Below, in pieces: positions 10,601 through 20,925 of a stretch of 64,000 nucleotides of DNA (its first letter is position 1; each line of letters opens with the position of its first letter). Below the pieces are notes generated by a model, which worked only from the letters and a program-made list of their open reading frames with translations, was not told where the DNA came from and did not search any database. Location: NCBI GenBank assembly GCA_030220185.1, contig JASPKZ010010276.1:124001-188000 (forward strand), in the 5' to 3' direction. Origin of the DNA: Diploptera punctata. Lineage: Eukaryota > Arthropoda > Insecta > Blattodea > Blaberidae. The translations under genes were made by a program, and so were the position numbers.

Positions 10601-11345
10601 TACTACAAGGTTTAGGCTATGCAGCCTGTTCCGGCGAAGTTAAAAGTGGAGTCCATCTTCTTCGTGGTCGGCCAACATCTCTTGTTCCTCTGGGATTATA
10701 CAGGAAGGTTCTTTTTGGTATTCTTTCGTTGTTCATTCTCATTAAGTGTTCTGTCCATTTCTTATTATTTTCGCTGATTTTATCTTCAATTTTATATATA
10801 TTTAATTCTTCTCGTATAGTTTCATTCCTTATTCTATCCGCTCTTGTGCATCCTTTCACATTACGTAAAAACAGCATTTCCGCAGTATGTATCCTGCTTT
10901 TATCCCTTGATTTCATTATCCAATTTTCACTTCCATACAACAACAAAGGAACAGCCATTGCTTTATATAATTTATGTTTCGTATCTTTCCTTGTTTTCCG
11001 ACCTAAGGTTCTTTTTATGGTTCCACAAATAGCCTGAAATTTATTTACTTTACTTTCTATATCTTTATTTTCTCTATAAGTTATATCACATCCTAAATAT
11101 TGGAAATGTGATATTTGTTCTATTATTTTGTTATCCAGTACAATTTTTGATCTAATTCCATATTTACCAATAAATGTCATTAATTTTGACTTATTTATTG
11201 ATATTTTACAATTATATCTATTGGCTATTAATTTAAATGTATATGCTAAGATTTGGAGCTCATTTTCAGATTCTACTAAAAGTACAACATCGTCAGCGAA
11301 TAATAAAGCATTTATTTTATCTTTATTATCAATTAATATTCCTAA
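10600..11345 (-). mobile_element. LINE-D reverse transcriptase, C-terminal half
   Basis: An open minus-strand frame of about 240 residues runs without a stop from LIDNKDKINALLFADDVVLL (catalytic DD pair at about 11285-11313) through FQYLGCDITYRENKDIESKV, LLLYGSENWIM and RNVKGCTRADRIRNETIREE to GRPRRRWTPLL and a stop near 10617. This is the palm-to-thumb half of a LINE RT. The fingers region and the endonuclease are missing, the element being cut at the (ATT)n array at 11345. The intact frame suggests recent insertion. Confidence 0.85.

Positions 11346-11409
<64 letters not shown>
11345..11409. repeat. (ATT)n array
   Basis: ATT array at the 5' truncation point of the LINE-D copy. Confidence 0.95.
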
Positions 11410-11479
11410 GTTATAAGCAAGATATTCAAAATTGGAAAAAAATAAATAAAAAAATAAAGCCATACGAAAAAAAATTAAA

Positions 11480-11712
11480 TGTCCAATACTAAATTACATA
11501 AGGTATGGGCATGTACGAAAAATACAAGAAAATACTAGAAAACAATGGAATTCTGTCCACGCGGAAGAATGAAGAAAAGAAAACATCTAAACTCATGGAT
11601 ACAAGAAATAACCGGAATGAGAACAAGAGGACTGGAGGACATAGTGTGCATGGATAGGGACGAGGAGAGCAGAAAAATGAAACTTTAGGCATACAAAGAT
11701 GTGTAACAGGGC
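11480..11712 (+). mobile_element. LINE-B-like C-terminal fragment
   Basis: The plus strand reads RGRMKKRKHLNSWIQEITGM, then DRDEESRKMKL and a stop, the basic tail of a LINE polyprotein. The upstream frame is broken by stops. An (ATT)n tail follows at 11727. Confidence 0.65.
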
Positions 11713-11726
11713 AAATCTGTATATAA

Positions 11727-11727
11727 A

Positions 11728-11784
<57 letters not shown>
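11727..11784. repeat. (ATT)n array
   Basis: Follows the 3' end of a plus-strand LINE fragment, in tail position. Confidence 0.95.
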
Positions 11785-12497
11785 TATGTATTTGTGTTAA
11801 GTGTTAGTATTCAATTCTTTTAAATCAAATAAAGTCAGGAAGTGTACTTTTAATTTTAAAAGTAAATTTCGACAGCTTATATTCGCGATTTTGCCAATGC
11901 ATAAACGTTTATTTTTACTCCGACCACATCTGGAACCGACTATAACCAACCGAAAGCTTCTCCTATGCATTGTATTGTGTTCCATTTTATTGTCATGTAA
12001 TATATTAAAACTTTATTTAAGGTCAGTTTTACTGATGAATGTTTTCTGACAAAATATAATTAGTACAATTATTATGCACAATTTTACTTGTGTCAGTGTG
12101 CACGTGTTCCCCGATGAGTATATTGCAGTGTACAAACAATTATAGGTTGTTGGTACAATATTTTTTTCCAGCATCATGAGGTTATTCGAAACAGTTGGAA
12201 GTGAAACCGCGCAGCGAGTGAATATAATCTGCCCCAGGATTGCGGTTCTCTGCGGGCTTCACAGCTGTATACGTAGGGAAATTTTCACGTCATATATACC
12301 TTCTCTCATTTGACAGCACAGTAGTTCATGTTCTTAGTGAATGTTTCTTGTGTTATTATAGAAAAAAAAATGTTGCAAAGTATTTAATTTAAAATAAAAC
12401 TATTAACATATTTGTATGTAAAAAAATTCACAATCAAAACACACGTGATCGAATTTAGAATTACAGGTTCATTTATGACTAAAATTAATTATGCTTA
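11785..12497. other. Unassigned sequence
   Basis: Short open frames only; none resembles a known protein. Confidence 0.5.
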
Positions 12498-12835
12498 GTG
12501 CACCGCTGTGGTCTCGAGATAGCGTGCTGCCTTGTCACGCAGCGGGCCCGGGTTCCATCCGCGGTCGGGACAAGTTTCCTTGGTGAGTTTTTTTTGGACT
12601 TTTTCCTCACTTGTAAGACAAATGTCCCCAAAGATCATATGACCATCATAATCATCATCGCCATCATGATTCATATTAACCTTAGATTAAGATTCTGGCG
12701 CACTGCTATGATCATCACTCATATCATCGAGGCAGCCGTAACCCCGCCTTCCAGGCGCTACAACTTCAGAAGTGGGTTACAATTACGCCAATGCCAGGAG
12801 AGAACACCAGAAATGTCTAAATGACAACCTGGGGC
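12498..12835 (+). mobile_element. SINE-1, tail type 2
   Basis: Head GTGGTCTCGAGATAGCGTGC with B-box-like GGTTCCATCC, body with AAGACAAATGTCCCCAAAG, then a different tail: GGCAGCCGTAACCCCGCC, CAGAAGTGGGTTACAATTAC and GCCAGGAGAGAACACCAGAA. The tail matches 4312-4498 and 47810-47960 rather than the type 1 tail. Confidence 0.75.
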
Positions 12836-12879
12836 ATTGAATAAAAATATGTATGTTTTTCGAATAGACAATAATCCAC

Positions 12880-13060
12880 CGCTGTGGTCTGGTGGTAACG
12901 CCATTGCGTTAGACGCAGCGGGCTGAGTTTGATTCGCGATCGGGACAATTTTCCTGAATGACGTTTTTCTTCATCTGTAAGAAGACTTTCAGGAAACGTA
13001 AAGGCCCAAGTAGTGCCCGAACACCATATGACCTTCATAATAATCCATATCAACCATGCC
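12880..13060 (+). mobile_element. SINE-1, truncated copy
   Basis: Head ACCGCTGTGGTCTGGTGGTA, B-box-like GTTTGATTCGC and the AAGGCCCAAGTAGTGCCCGA block. The tail is short. Confidence 0.7.
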
Positions 13061-13189
13061 ATGTTTAGTTTGAAAGTGCCAAGAGTGAATGTTATGTCTT
13101 GCCTTAGAATGGTATGTTATCTCAAAGCTGGCCTGATATTGAGCTGATCACTCATCTATGGAGGACTTAAATGTCCTTTGTATCGTTAA

Positions 13190-13770
13190 AAAGTTGCGAT
13201 GGTCCGTCGCTGTGGCGTAGTCGGTAGAGTTTCTACCTTCCATTCCGGCGACCCGGGTTCGATTCCCGGAGGGGTAAGGGATTTTTAAACATCTCTACCG
13301 TGGAACTGGATGTATGTCGTGTCCAGTTGTACCCATTGGGTTTAATTTAAAAAAAAAAGTTGCTATGTGTTTGATGAAGAATTAAAACTTTCTGGCAATT
13401 CGAATCTTGTAGGGCTATACCTTTCATTCCGGAAACCCGGGTTCGATTCCCTTGGAACTGGGTGTGTGTCGTGTCCAGTTATAGGCCCTACCCATTGGGT
13501 TTAATTTTTAAAAAAGTTGCTATGTATTTGATGAAGAGTTAAACAATTTTTTCTCGCAGTTGAAATCTTTTTAGGGATTATACCTTCTACTCCCTGCGAC
13601 CCGGATTCGATTCCCGGCGGTGTGAGGGATTTTTAAAAATATTTACCTTGGAACTGGGTGAGTGTCGTGTCTAGTTGTACCCATTGGGTTTAATTTTTAA
13701 AAAAGTTCCTATGTGTTTAATGAAGAGCTCAATATCATCTGGTAGTTCGAATTTTGTAGGGCTGTAGTGC
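13190..13770 (+). mobile_element. SINE-3 trimer
   Basis: Three consecutive SINE-3-derived units. The first (13200-13350) has a full tRNA-like head (GTGGCGTAGTCGGTAGAGTT, GGGTTCGATTCCCGG) and ends in TACCCATTGGGTTTAATTT. The second and third retain the B-box segment (13430-13450 and 13600-13620) and the same end, joined by a shared linker starting GTTGCTATGTGTTTGATGAA. Unit spacing is roughly 156 and 189 bases. Single copies lie at 18690 and 54433. Confidence 0.75.
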
Positions 13771-13929
13771 CATGGAACTTATAGGCCTAAATATTCATAC
13801 AAAGGGAGAGGTCAAACTAATGTAACGTTAGAAAAGAAAAAATGGACAATAATACACACAAATAATACTAATAAAATTCGTATCAAATTCCTCCCAGGTG
13901 AATAGTCAAACATAAAAATTAAAATATGT

Positions 13930-14350
13930 ACTTTTGACAGATTAAATGGAGGCCTTTCGGAAGTTAACTTCCACCATCAGCAGGATGAGTATGTACTACT
14001 AGGTGTTATTGTTTTACGACGCTGTAGACGTTGATTGTCTTGGAGTGTCGTTAGTAGCAACTGACTTGTTTTAACGATATCATATAATGGGTTGACGATT
14101 GGGGTGTGTTCTCATTTAGTAGTAAGGTACTGCTGACTTCTTTTTAAAGTAAATGTATTCTAATAAATTTATCTTAGCTGGAATTTTTTCTTTGTGAACT
14201 ATCGTGAGGGCATTTTCTATTGTGTCCAATCGGTGACCAGCGTTAATGATGAGTTTGGCATAGCTTGATTTTTCACCCGCGTACATAAAATCTTTGAGGT
14301 ATTCCTCTTATCTTGTATTAAATTCTAGACTTTTTTACAATAACACTTGA
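13930..14350 (-). mobile_element. Penelope-like element, endonuclease C-terminus and 3' region
   Basis: The minus strand reads EEYLKDFMYAGEKSSYAKLI, INAGHRLDTIENALTIVHKE and KINLLEYIYFKK. This is the conserved end of the GIY-YIG endonuclease of Penelope-like elements (the GH block and the final EYIYF). Downstream on the same strand is a hammerhead-like motif at 13951-13980. RT and the GIY-YIG core are missing. Confidence 0.65.
13951..13980 (-). ncRNA. Hammerhead-ribozyme-like motif in Penelope 3' region
   Basis: The minus strand reads CTGATGG, stem GGAAG with loop TTAA and CTTCC, then GAAAGGCC. This matches the CUGANGA - stem II - GAAA layout, but G replaces the final A of the first box, so activity is doubtful. 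Confidence 0.35.
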
Positions 14351-14389
14351 AAAAAAAACACACAAGTGACCACTCATATTTATAAAAGT

Positions 14390-14720
14390 CATCATCATCA
14401 TCCTTCACGGATTAGGTGTTTGCCTGTTCCGATCTCACATCTATTCAGCCCAGCGCTTTCTTGGTCTTCCCACCGATCTTCGTCCTCCAGGATTATACAA
14501 TAGTGCCATATTTGATATTATATCCTCCGTCATTCTTTACAGATGTTCTATCCAATTGTTCCTGTGTTCTTCTATTTGTTGAAGAAGTGGTTGTACTTTT
14601 AGTCCTCTCTAATATTATCTTTTCAAATATGTTCTTCTCTTGTACAACCTTTTCGCAGCCCATAGGAATCTCATTTCCGCTGCCTGAATTTACGTTTTTT
14701 GTAAATTGAAGGGTTTGGCT
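14390..14720 (-). mobile_element. LINE-D C-terminal fragment
   Basis: Minus-strand traces: QAAEMRFLWAAKGCTREEHI, corresponding to AEM-FLR-VKGCTRADRI of the LINE-D copy at 10600, then in other frames NRRTQEQLDRTSVKN and the final basic segment. Several frameshifts. Confidence 0.6.
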
Positions 14721-14763
14721 GTAAAACATATTAATTGACAAATTCTTGAAAATTGAGTTATAG

Positions 14764-14907
14764 CATGTAAACTGTGATATGTGACCTTATGAAACATTTT
14801 GTGCATGTAGTTTTTACATATATCAATAGGTGGCAGATGGTCAATAAATGGTAAATAAAACTATGTGCACCAAATGCTTCAGAAGGTCACATATCACAGT
14901 TTACATG
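14764..14907. repeat. Foldback hairpin with 25-base perfect arms
   Basis: CATGTAAACTGTGATATGTG plus five more bases (14764-14788) recur as an exact reverse complement at 14883-14907, with shorter matching arms inside (CATTTTGTGCA and TGCACCAAATG). A small MITE or solitary foldback is likely. Confidence 0.75.
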
Positions 14908-14979
14908 TGTGCCGTGTCTCTGATCTGCTACCTTTTTTGTGCACCGTATCTTTAGAGGATTTAGTCATATATTCCATTA

Positions 14980-15760
14980 CACTCATAGTAGCATCGGGTT
15001 CATAGCTATCAGTGCTATTTCTAATCCTTTGCCCGGGCCCATGAGAGGCAAAGATTGATTCATCCTTCCCATCTAGATTCATAAACATTAATTAATAATA
15101 ATTCTTAAAAACACACTGTACCAATTTATGATTCTTAGTTAACCTGAATATACTATTTATAACCATGAAAGCTAGACGGGAAAAAGGAGCGCATATAACT
15201 TTGAGGAAGCTTGTATACGGGAATTTATGTAGCGTAGCTAACATACAATAATCAGACATCGATATTTACTTAAAATGAGATTTAATGTTTAAATTACACG
15301 TCTGAAGTTGAAAAGTGAAATTAAATATAAACATAGCTTGATCATTCAAATATTAAAGAACAAACAATAAGTAATAACATAAATAACATTGTTTACACAA
15401 TCAACCACTCATACATACTTTTTAGTCCTGCCTAGTGTGCCTTACCCTGGCTTGCCAGACCAAACCCAAAATACGCAGCTCTCCTGGAGCTCGCGTCCTC
15501 CAGACAACAGACAAGTGTTCCAACGAAAATCTATGATCGAATGATAGAGTTCACTACGTGTTTGGCCTATTTGAGAGTTCCGAAGTAGAAGGAGAAGGTG
15601 CGCACTACAAACAGAGCAAAGGTAGGGGTAGGAAGGAGAATGGGAGTAGATACAAAGATAAAAAGGAAATTGGCATAGTTCACGAATCTCACTGTAGAGG
15701 GAGGATAACAGCACAGATGTATCGAACCGAAATAGCACTTTCGGTTCACATGCTCCGACT
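14980..15760. repeat. Single arm of foldback family P
   Basis: Shares with the right arm of the 49500-51545 palindrome the blocks CCCGGGCCCATGAGAGGCAA, AGGAAAT-TTGGCATAGTTCA and AATAGCACTTTCGGTTCA, in the same order and orientation. The middle (15080-15430) is more diverged. Confidence 0.6.
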
Positions 15761-15879
15761 CAATTTTCAAGAATTTGTCAATTACCACGTTTTACAGCCG
15801 AGCCCTTCAATTAATAAATATACCATTCGCTGCATAACACTATTCGTTTAAATGTACGCTCGTTTTGTATTACTTCATT

Positions 15880-15906
15880 TATAGAATAGAATAGAATAGA
15901 ATAGAT
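15880..15906. repeat. (ATAGA)n array
   Basis: Five pentamer units at the 3' end of the minus-strand LINE-A copy 3, where other copies have (ATT)n. Confidence 0.9.
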
Positions 15907-18412
15907 TTATTTAGCCTGGTGGAGTTAAGGCCATGTGGCCTTCTCTTCCACTCACCAGAACAAGCATATGTTACATATGAATACAAAACAAATACAATAA
16001 TAGTCATATAAAACAGGACAAACATATGTTACACATGAATACAAAAAAATTACAATAGTCATATTAAACAGGACAAACATATTACATATGAATACAAAAA
16101 AAAGTTACAATAATAGTCATTGAACAATTAATTATCTGTCATATTGAATAATAATGAAATTAATGTCTAATAATAGAATGAAACTAAATACAATTAAAAT
16201 TAAATTAATGACACAATGAATAAAAAAGGAATAACAGCTCGAATCTAGTATGCATAAAAGAAGAGAAAAAATACAAAGAAAGTAATAAACTACAATGAAT
16301 TAATCTACGTTTTTTATACAAGGCACTAGGTAAATATATTAACAAATCCTAAGTCTATTTTTATTAAATAATGCAAAAACGCATTATTAATTCTTAAAAA
16401 GTAGTATTAGTGAGTTGTTTCTGTTAGTGATTTTATTTTCAATTTATTTCTGAAAGATGGTAAAGTTTGGCAGTCTCTGACATAGGGTGGAAGTGAATTC
16501 CATGTTCTAGCAAGAGAAACTGTAAAAGATTTCGAATAATAGGTAGTATGATGAGGAGGGATATAAAGGACACTGTGCTCAAGGGATCGGGTATCTAAGT
16601 TATGTGTATCAGAGAGTTTAGTGAAGCGGTGTGATAAATAATAAGGTAAAGATGTGTGTAATATGTTATAGAGAAGGCATAGGGAATGGATGGTTCTACG
16701 ATCTTGAAGACGAAGCCATGACAATTGTTCCAGGGATGGTGTAACGTGATCAAATCTACGTATACCACAAATAAAACGTATGCAAGAATTGTGAACACGT
16801 TGAAGTCTTTGGGTAGAACAGTATTTAGGTCAGTAAAAAGAGTATCACAATAATCAAAATGGGGCATTGCAAGTGGTTTTCTACTAGCATTTTTCTTAGA
16901 GAAAACGGTAAATAATTTCTTATACGATTTAATGAGTGTATTATTGAGAAGATAGTTTTGCAAATGTTTATTTATTTGTTTATTCCAAATTAAATGTTTA
17001 TCCATAAACACTCCTAGATTTTTACTGTCTCACTATAAGGGATCTGAACCCCATTAAGTGACACATGTAATACTGCATTTGTGTTAATTGAGGATAATAG
17101 TCCTCTGATGGCCCAATAATGATTGCTTGTGTCTTTCTAGGATTTAATTCAAGTCCATATTTCTCTGCCCACGCCGTTAGCGAGTCAAGGTCCTCATTAA
17201 TTTTGGTTACCGCGTCATTTAAAGAATATTTGTCTGAGTGAAGGTAGATCTGCATGTCGTCCGCAAATAAATGATGTTTGCAATGTTTTAGGGAGTCAGA
17301 TATGTCGTTTATATAGATTGAAAAAAGCAATGGGCCGAGCACCGAGCCCTGTGGAACTCCAGCTTTACGGTAGGTCCAAGAAGAGCGTAATGTAGAATTT
17401 CCTACAACATATTGCTGGCGCTCACGAAGGTAGGAGTTGAACCATTGCGTGACACTGTCAGAAAGTGAGAGGTTTTTTAGTTTAAGCAACAATAAGTCCA
17501 AGTCTACCGTGTCAAATGCTTTACTAAAGTCAAGTAGTGTAAGAATAGTAAGTTTTCGATTATCAGATGCTTCGCGTATGTCTTCACATATATTTAGTAG
17601 AGCAGTATTTGTATTGTGTCCTGTCCTAAAGCCTGATTGGTATTGATCTAAAAGGTCGTGTTCAGTTAGGTAGTCAGTCAGTTGTTTGTGGACTAATCGT
17701 TCCAAAGCTTTTGAAAGGGTAGGTAAAATACTAATGGGTCGAAAATCGTTAGGAGTTAAGGGAGTTTTTATTTTCGGGAGTGGCGTACAATTGCTTGCTT
17801 CCATAATGTGGGATATATAGAGGTTTGTAGTGAGGAGTTGAAAACATAAGTTATGGTAGGTAGTATAACGTCGATTATTTTGTTAAGTAGAGTGATATTT
17901 ATACGGTCAGTACCTTCTGCTTTTGTTTTTATTCGTTTGAGAGCTTTCTTTATGTCATTTTCTGTAAGATATGAAAATGGAAATGTTCTCTGTCTGGTGG
18001 ATTTGTCAATAGTAGTTCACTTATTGTATGTGTTTTGTCTTTAGGAGTAAAGAATGTGCTTGTAAAATGGTTATTAAGTGTGTTCAGAGAAACAGGTAGT
18101 TTTTCTACCTGTGTGTCTTTCCTTCCTACACCCATTTTATTCAGATTTTTCCAAATATCTGGGTTACTGTTATTAGGTTCAGTAAGGCTGTATAGATGTC
18201 TAAGTTTGGCGTTTCTGATAGTTTGTGTAGTCTTGTTACGTAACCGTTTATAGTGATTAAGATTTATATCAGTTTTGTCGACTCTATATTTCCGATATGC
18301 TGCGTCTCTTTCAGTCATCAAGTCACGAATATTAGCAGACATCCAGGGAGCAGGGTGTCGTTTCACTAGTTTAGTTTTCAGTGGAGCGTGCCTGTCATAT
18401 AGTTGTAGATGT
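15907..18412 (-). mobile_element. LINE-A, longest copy (copy 3), RT domain nearly complete
   Basis: Minus-strand order: N-terminal linker (17950-18366, APWMSANIRDLMTERDAAYR), then RT (17022-17804) with NDFRPISILPTLSKALERLV, YQSGFRTGHNTNTALLN, LLDFSKAFDTVDLDLLL (catalytic D), GVPQGSVLGPLLFSIYIND, and HHLFADDMQIY (catalytic DD, near 17260), then two frameshifted C-terminal pieces (16595-17011 and 16407-16724) ending RDCQTLPSFRNKLKIK. The 3' UTR (15907-16400) contains GGCCATGTGGCCTTCTCTTC. Endonuclease and ORF1 are missing upstream of 18412. The RT order matches CR1/Daphne-like LINEs; the clade name is inferred. Frameshifts make it inactive. Confidence 0.88.
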
Positions 18413-18469
18413 GTTTAAGTAAATACCATAGACTAGATGATGAATAGTCACTCAGTTCCATCTACATAC

Positions 18470-18650
18470 ACGCGTCGGTCCAGGTGGACTAGTAGTTACT
18501 CTGCTCGCCACTGGTTTCCGGGTTCAAATCCAACCGAGTCCCATGGATTTTAAGAGTGAGAAATTCTGATCATGGCTTCCTTCGGAAGGGAAATAAAGCC
18601 GTAGGTCCCGTGTCGTAAATTTACGCCACGTGATAAAAATAATCTCAACT
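18470..18650 (+). mobile_element. SINE-2-like copy, divergent
   Basis: tRNA-like head (GGTGGACTAGTAGTTACTCT, B-box GGGTTCAAATCC) followed by CCCATGGATTTTAAGAGTGA and AAGCCGTAGGTCCCGTGTCG. It parallels the SINE-2 at 46530 but with a different tail. Confidence 0.6.
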
Positions 18651-18689
18651 CTAAAAAAATATATCTCTGAGCAAACGTTTAGAACTCAT

Positions 18690-18835
18690 TGGTCCGTCGC
18701 TGTGGCGTAGTCGGTAGAGTCCCTACCTTCCACTCCGGCGACCCGGGTTCGATTCCCGGCGGGGTAGGTGATTTTTAAATCTCCACCTTGGGTCTGGGTG
18801 TGTGTCCTGTCTTGTGTTTGTATGTGTGAATCAGA
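18690..18835 (+). mobile_element. SINE-3, single copy
   Basis: GGTCCGTCGCTGTGGCGTAG with GACCCGGGTTCGATTCCCGG (B-box) and GATTTTTAAATCTCCACCTT. Near-identical head to the first unit of the trimer at 13190. Confidence 0.8.
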
Positions 18836-18990
18836 TAAAAAGGTTAACAAAGGTAAAACAAAAAGGAAGAAAGAAAACGAGAAAGGAAGAAATAAAAAAA
18901 ATCACGCCCAAATTTGAACAGCGACGCTAATTACTTTGACTTAAAAAGCGTAATTAGGGGCCGAATTCACCAACAGAGGTAACTGTATTT

Positions 18991-19546
18991 TAAATACCTT
19001 TTCGGCATTCTTGGCCGTGTCTTGCAGTGTTGTCTTCTCGACGTTTCGTCACCTACTGTGGGTGATATCTTCAGGATATGTTGCTTGTTTAAATTGTCGG
19101 AATCATTTTATTTATTAACACTCATGTTTTATTAAAACTATACGTTATTTTACTCGATTAAACCGAGAAGCCATAGCGATATATACACATAAACAAAATA
19201 ACAGAAAAGAGGAAGGTTTGAGAATCAATAAAACATGGTATCCTGTCCTAGAAAAGTGTCAGATAAAACCTTACGACAAATATAGCAAGTCATGACGTAT
19301 ACCATGACAACAACTAATAAGCGAGGTGCTCTAACACTAACAAAATATAAATGATTTACTCAGATAAATACTTACAGTAAAATCACACAAGTTAAGTTAG
19401 TTAGCAGTTTACAATGAGAATTTAAACAAGCAATATCTCCTGAAAATGTCACCCACAATAGGTGACGGAACATCGAGAAGAAAAAAACTGTAAGATACGG
19501 CCAAGAATCCCGAAAACGTATTTTAAAATACATAACAATTTATTGG
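18991..19546. mobile_element. Inverted Penelope-type terminal repeats
   Basis: Two inverted arms (about 18991-19100 and 19420-19546). The outer segment reads CTTGGCCGTGTCTTGCAGTG, then GACGTTTCG and GATATCTTCAGGA in the left arm, and the reverse order in the right. These blocks resemble the pseudo-LTR ends of Penelope-like elements. The central 320 bases have no RT or GIY-YIG. It is probably a non-autonomous or solo remnant. Confidence 0.55.
19040..19074 (-). ncRNA. Hammerhead-ribozyme-like motif
   Basis: The minus strand reads CTGAAGA, TA, stem TCACC with loop and GGTGA, C, GAAAC then GTC. Both conserved boxes and a GUC cleavage triplet are present, with stem III reduced to about one pair as known for Penelope hammerheads. 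The partner arm near 19440-19475 (+) has CTGAAAA and GGAAC instead, so it is degraded. Confidence 0.45.
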
Positions 19547-19659
19547 AGGTAACTGTATTTCACCAGTTTAAGCTATGCATTGCACAGAGGGAAACTTATG
19601 TAATTAGTTACCTCTGTTGGTGAAAGCGACCCAAAATAAAATTACTAACTGTATAAATT

Positions 19660-20223
19660 CGCTTTCTGGAAATGCGGGCTATTATGAGTTACAGAGACTC
19701 TTGATGTCCCACCTCCTTTCAAAAAACTTTAAACTGAAAATATATAAAACTATTATTCTACCGGTCATGTTATATGGGTGCGAAATATGGACTCTTGCTT
19801 TAAGAGAGGAAAGGAGATTACAAGTATTTGAGAATAAATTACTTAGGAAAATTTTTGGACCAAAGAGAGATGAACAGACAGGTGAATGGAGAAGACTGCA
19901 TAACAATGAGCTACATGGTCTTTATAGGAAGCCAGATATAATAAGAACAGTTAAGTCTCGTAGACTGCGATGGGCAGGACATGTAGCACGTATGGGGAAT
20001 GAAAGACTTGCATGGAAGCTTTTTGTAGGAAAGCCAGAGGGAAAACGCCCAGTTGGTAGACCAAGAATGAGGTGGGAGAATAACATTAACTATGATTCGA
20101 GGGAAGTAGATTATACAGGGAATGATTGGAAAGCATTAGCTCAGGATAGGGATGTATGGAGAGCTTATGTCCGTGCGGCCATGAACCTACGGGTTCGATA
20201 GTGCCAGTGAGTAAGTAAGTAAG
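19660..20223 (+). mobile_element. LINE-C C-terminal fragment with target duplication
   Basis: A single open frame from LSGNAGYYELQRLLMSHLLS through LYGCEIWTLALREERRL, RRLRWAGHVARMGNERLAWK, PEGKRPVGRPRMRWENNI to VRAAMNLRVR and a stop (20199-20201), then a (GTAA)n tail. TAACTGTATAAATT flanks it at 19646-19659 and 20224-20237, a 14-base target duplication expected from target-primed reverse transcription. It is severely 5'-truncated: RT core and endonuclease are missing. The frame has no interruption, so insertion is recent. Confidence 0.9.
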
Positions 20224-20304
20224 TAACTGTATAAATTATCTCCTCTTTAATTTTTCTACAAGTCTACAGTAATACTAGAACCAAATAATCTTTAATGTCT
20301 CTTA

Positions 20305-20410
20305 GGGTCGGTTTCACCAACAGAGGTAAGTGTATTACGCCAGTTTATGCTATACATTATACACGGGGAAACTGGCGTAATACAGTTACCTCTGTTGGTG
20401 AAACCGACCC
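20305..20410. mobile_element. Palindromic MITE, 106 bases, TTA-flanked
   Basis: Arms of about 40 bases starting GGGTCGGTTTCACCAACAGA and ending with its reverse complement, with one mismatch seen and a 20-base centre. TTA is duplicated at 20302-20304 and 20411-20413. Three-base TWA duplications and G-rich ends fit PIF/Harbinger-type MITEs; that assignment is inferred. Confidence 0.85.
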
Positions 20411-20413
20411 TTA

Positions 20414-20925
20414 GTGTACTTGGTAAGGTTGTATTCCTGAAAAAAAAAGTTATAGAAGTGTTCCTTACTCTCGCCTATATATAATCCTCGGGTTTTGTAA
20501 ATATTCACATTTTTTGTCGAGAAGTAATTTTAAAGAAGTTTCGTACGTTATCGGCATTACATTTTATAGTCATTATTATCTGCTATTCAGCAGGTATTTC
20601 GTACTGATTTTGTAGTATCGTAGATTATTCAGAACAACAGAGAGTTTGTTCTAGCAGTTCATGACAAGGAAAAAACACAATGTGAAATGAAAGTAAGTTA
20701 TTAGACTAGGCCTACATTAGAAAAAGTCTTGTGTAGTTTTAGGAGAATCTGAAGAAAAACTGATCATACATTATTCTATGTTACTTATAAACGAATCAAA
20801 GAAACAGGACAATATTGAAGATAATGAAGACTAAGAATTTGTTTATATAGATATTGCTAAAAATGTAGGCACATGATCAGACGTTGTAACCTGTATTCCT
20901 ATAGACCTTACATACTATATTTATT
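20414..20925. other. Unassigned sequence
   Basis: Nothing recognised. Confidence 0.5.

Larger units (their letters stand above)
18957..19631. mobile_element. Palindromic MITE split by a later insertion
   Basis: The left end is GGGGCCGAATTCACCAACAG and the right end CTCTGTTGGTGAAAGCGACC, the same ends as the intact MITE at 20305-20410. The MITE is split after AGGTAACTGTATTT (18977-18990); the same 14 bases recur at 19547-19560, so 18991-19546 is a later insertion with a 14-base target duplication. Confidence 0.75.

Noticed and set aside
10369..11037. A 222-codon plus-strand open frame
   Set aside because: Contains a long isoleucine run from (ATT)n and is antisense to the LINE-D RT frame, so it is a shadow frame.
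13190..13770. CRISPR-like array
   Set aside because: Three units only, units are tRNA-derived SINEs, spacers are not unique, and the genome is eukaryotic.
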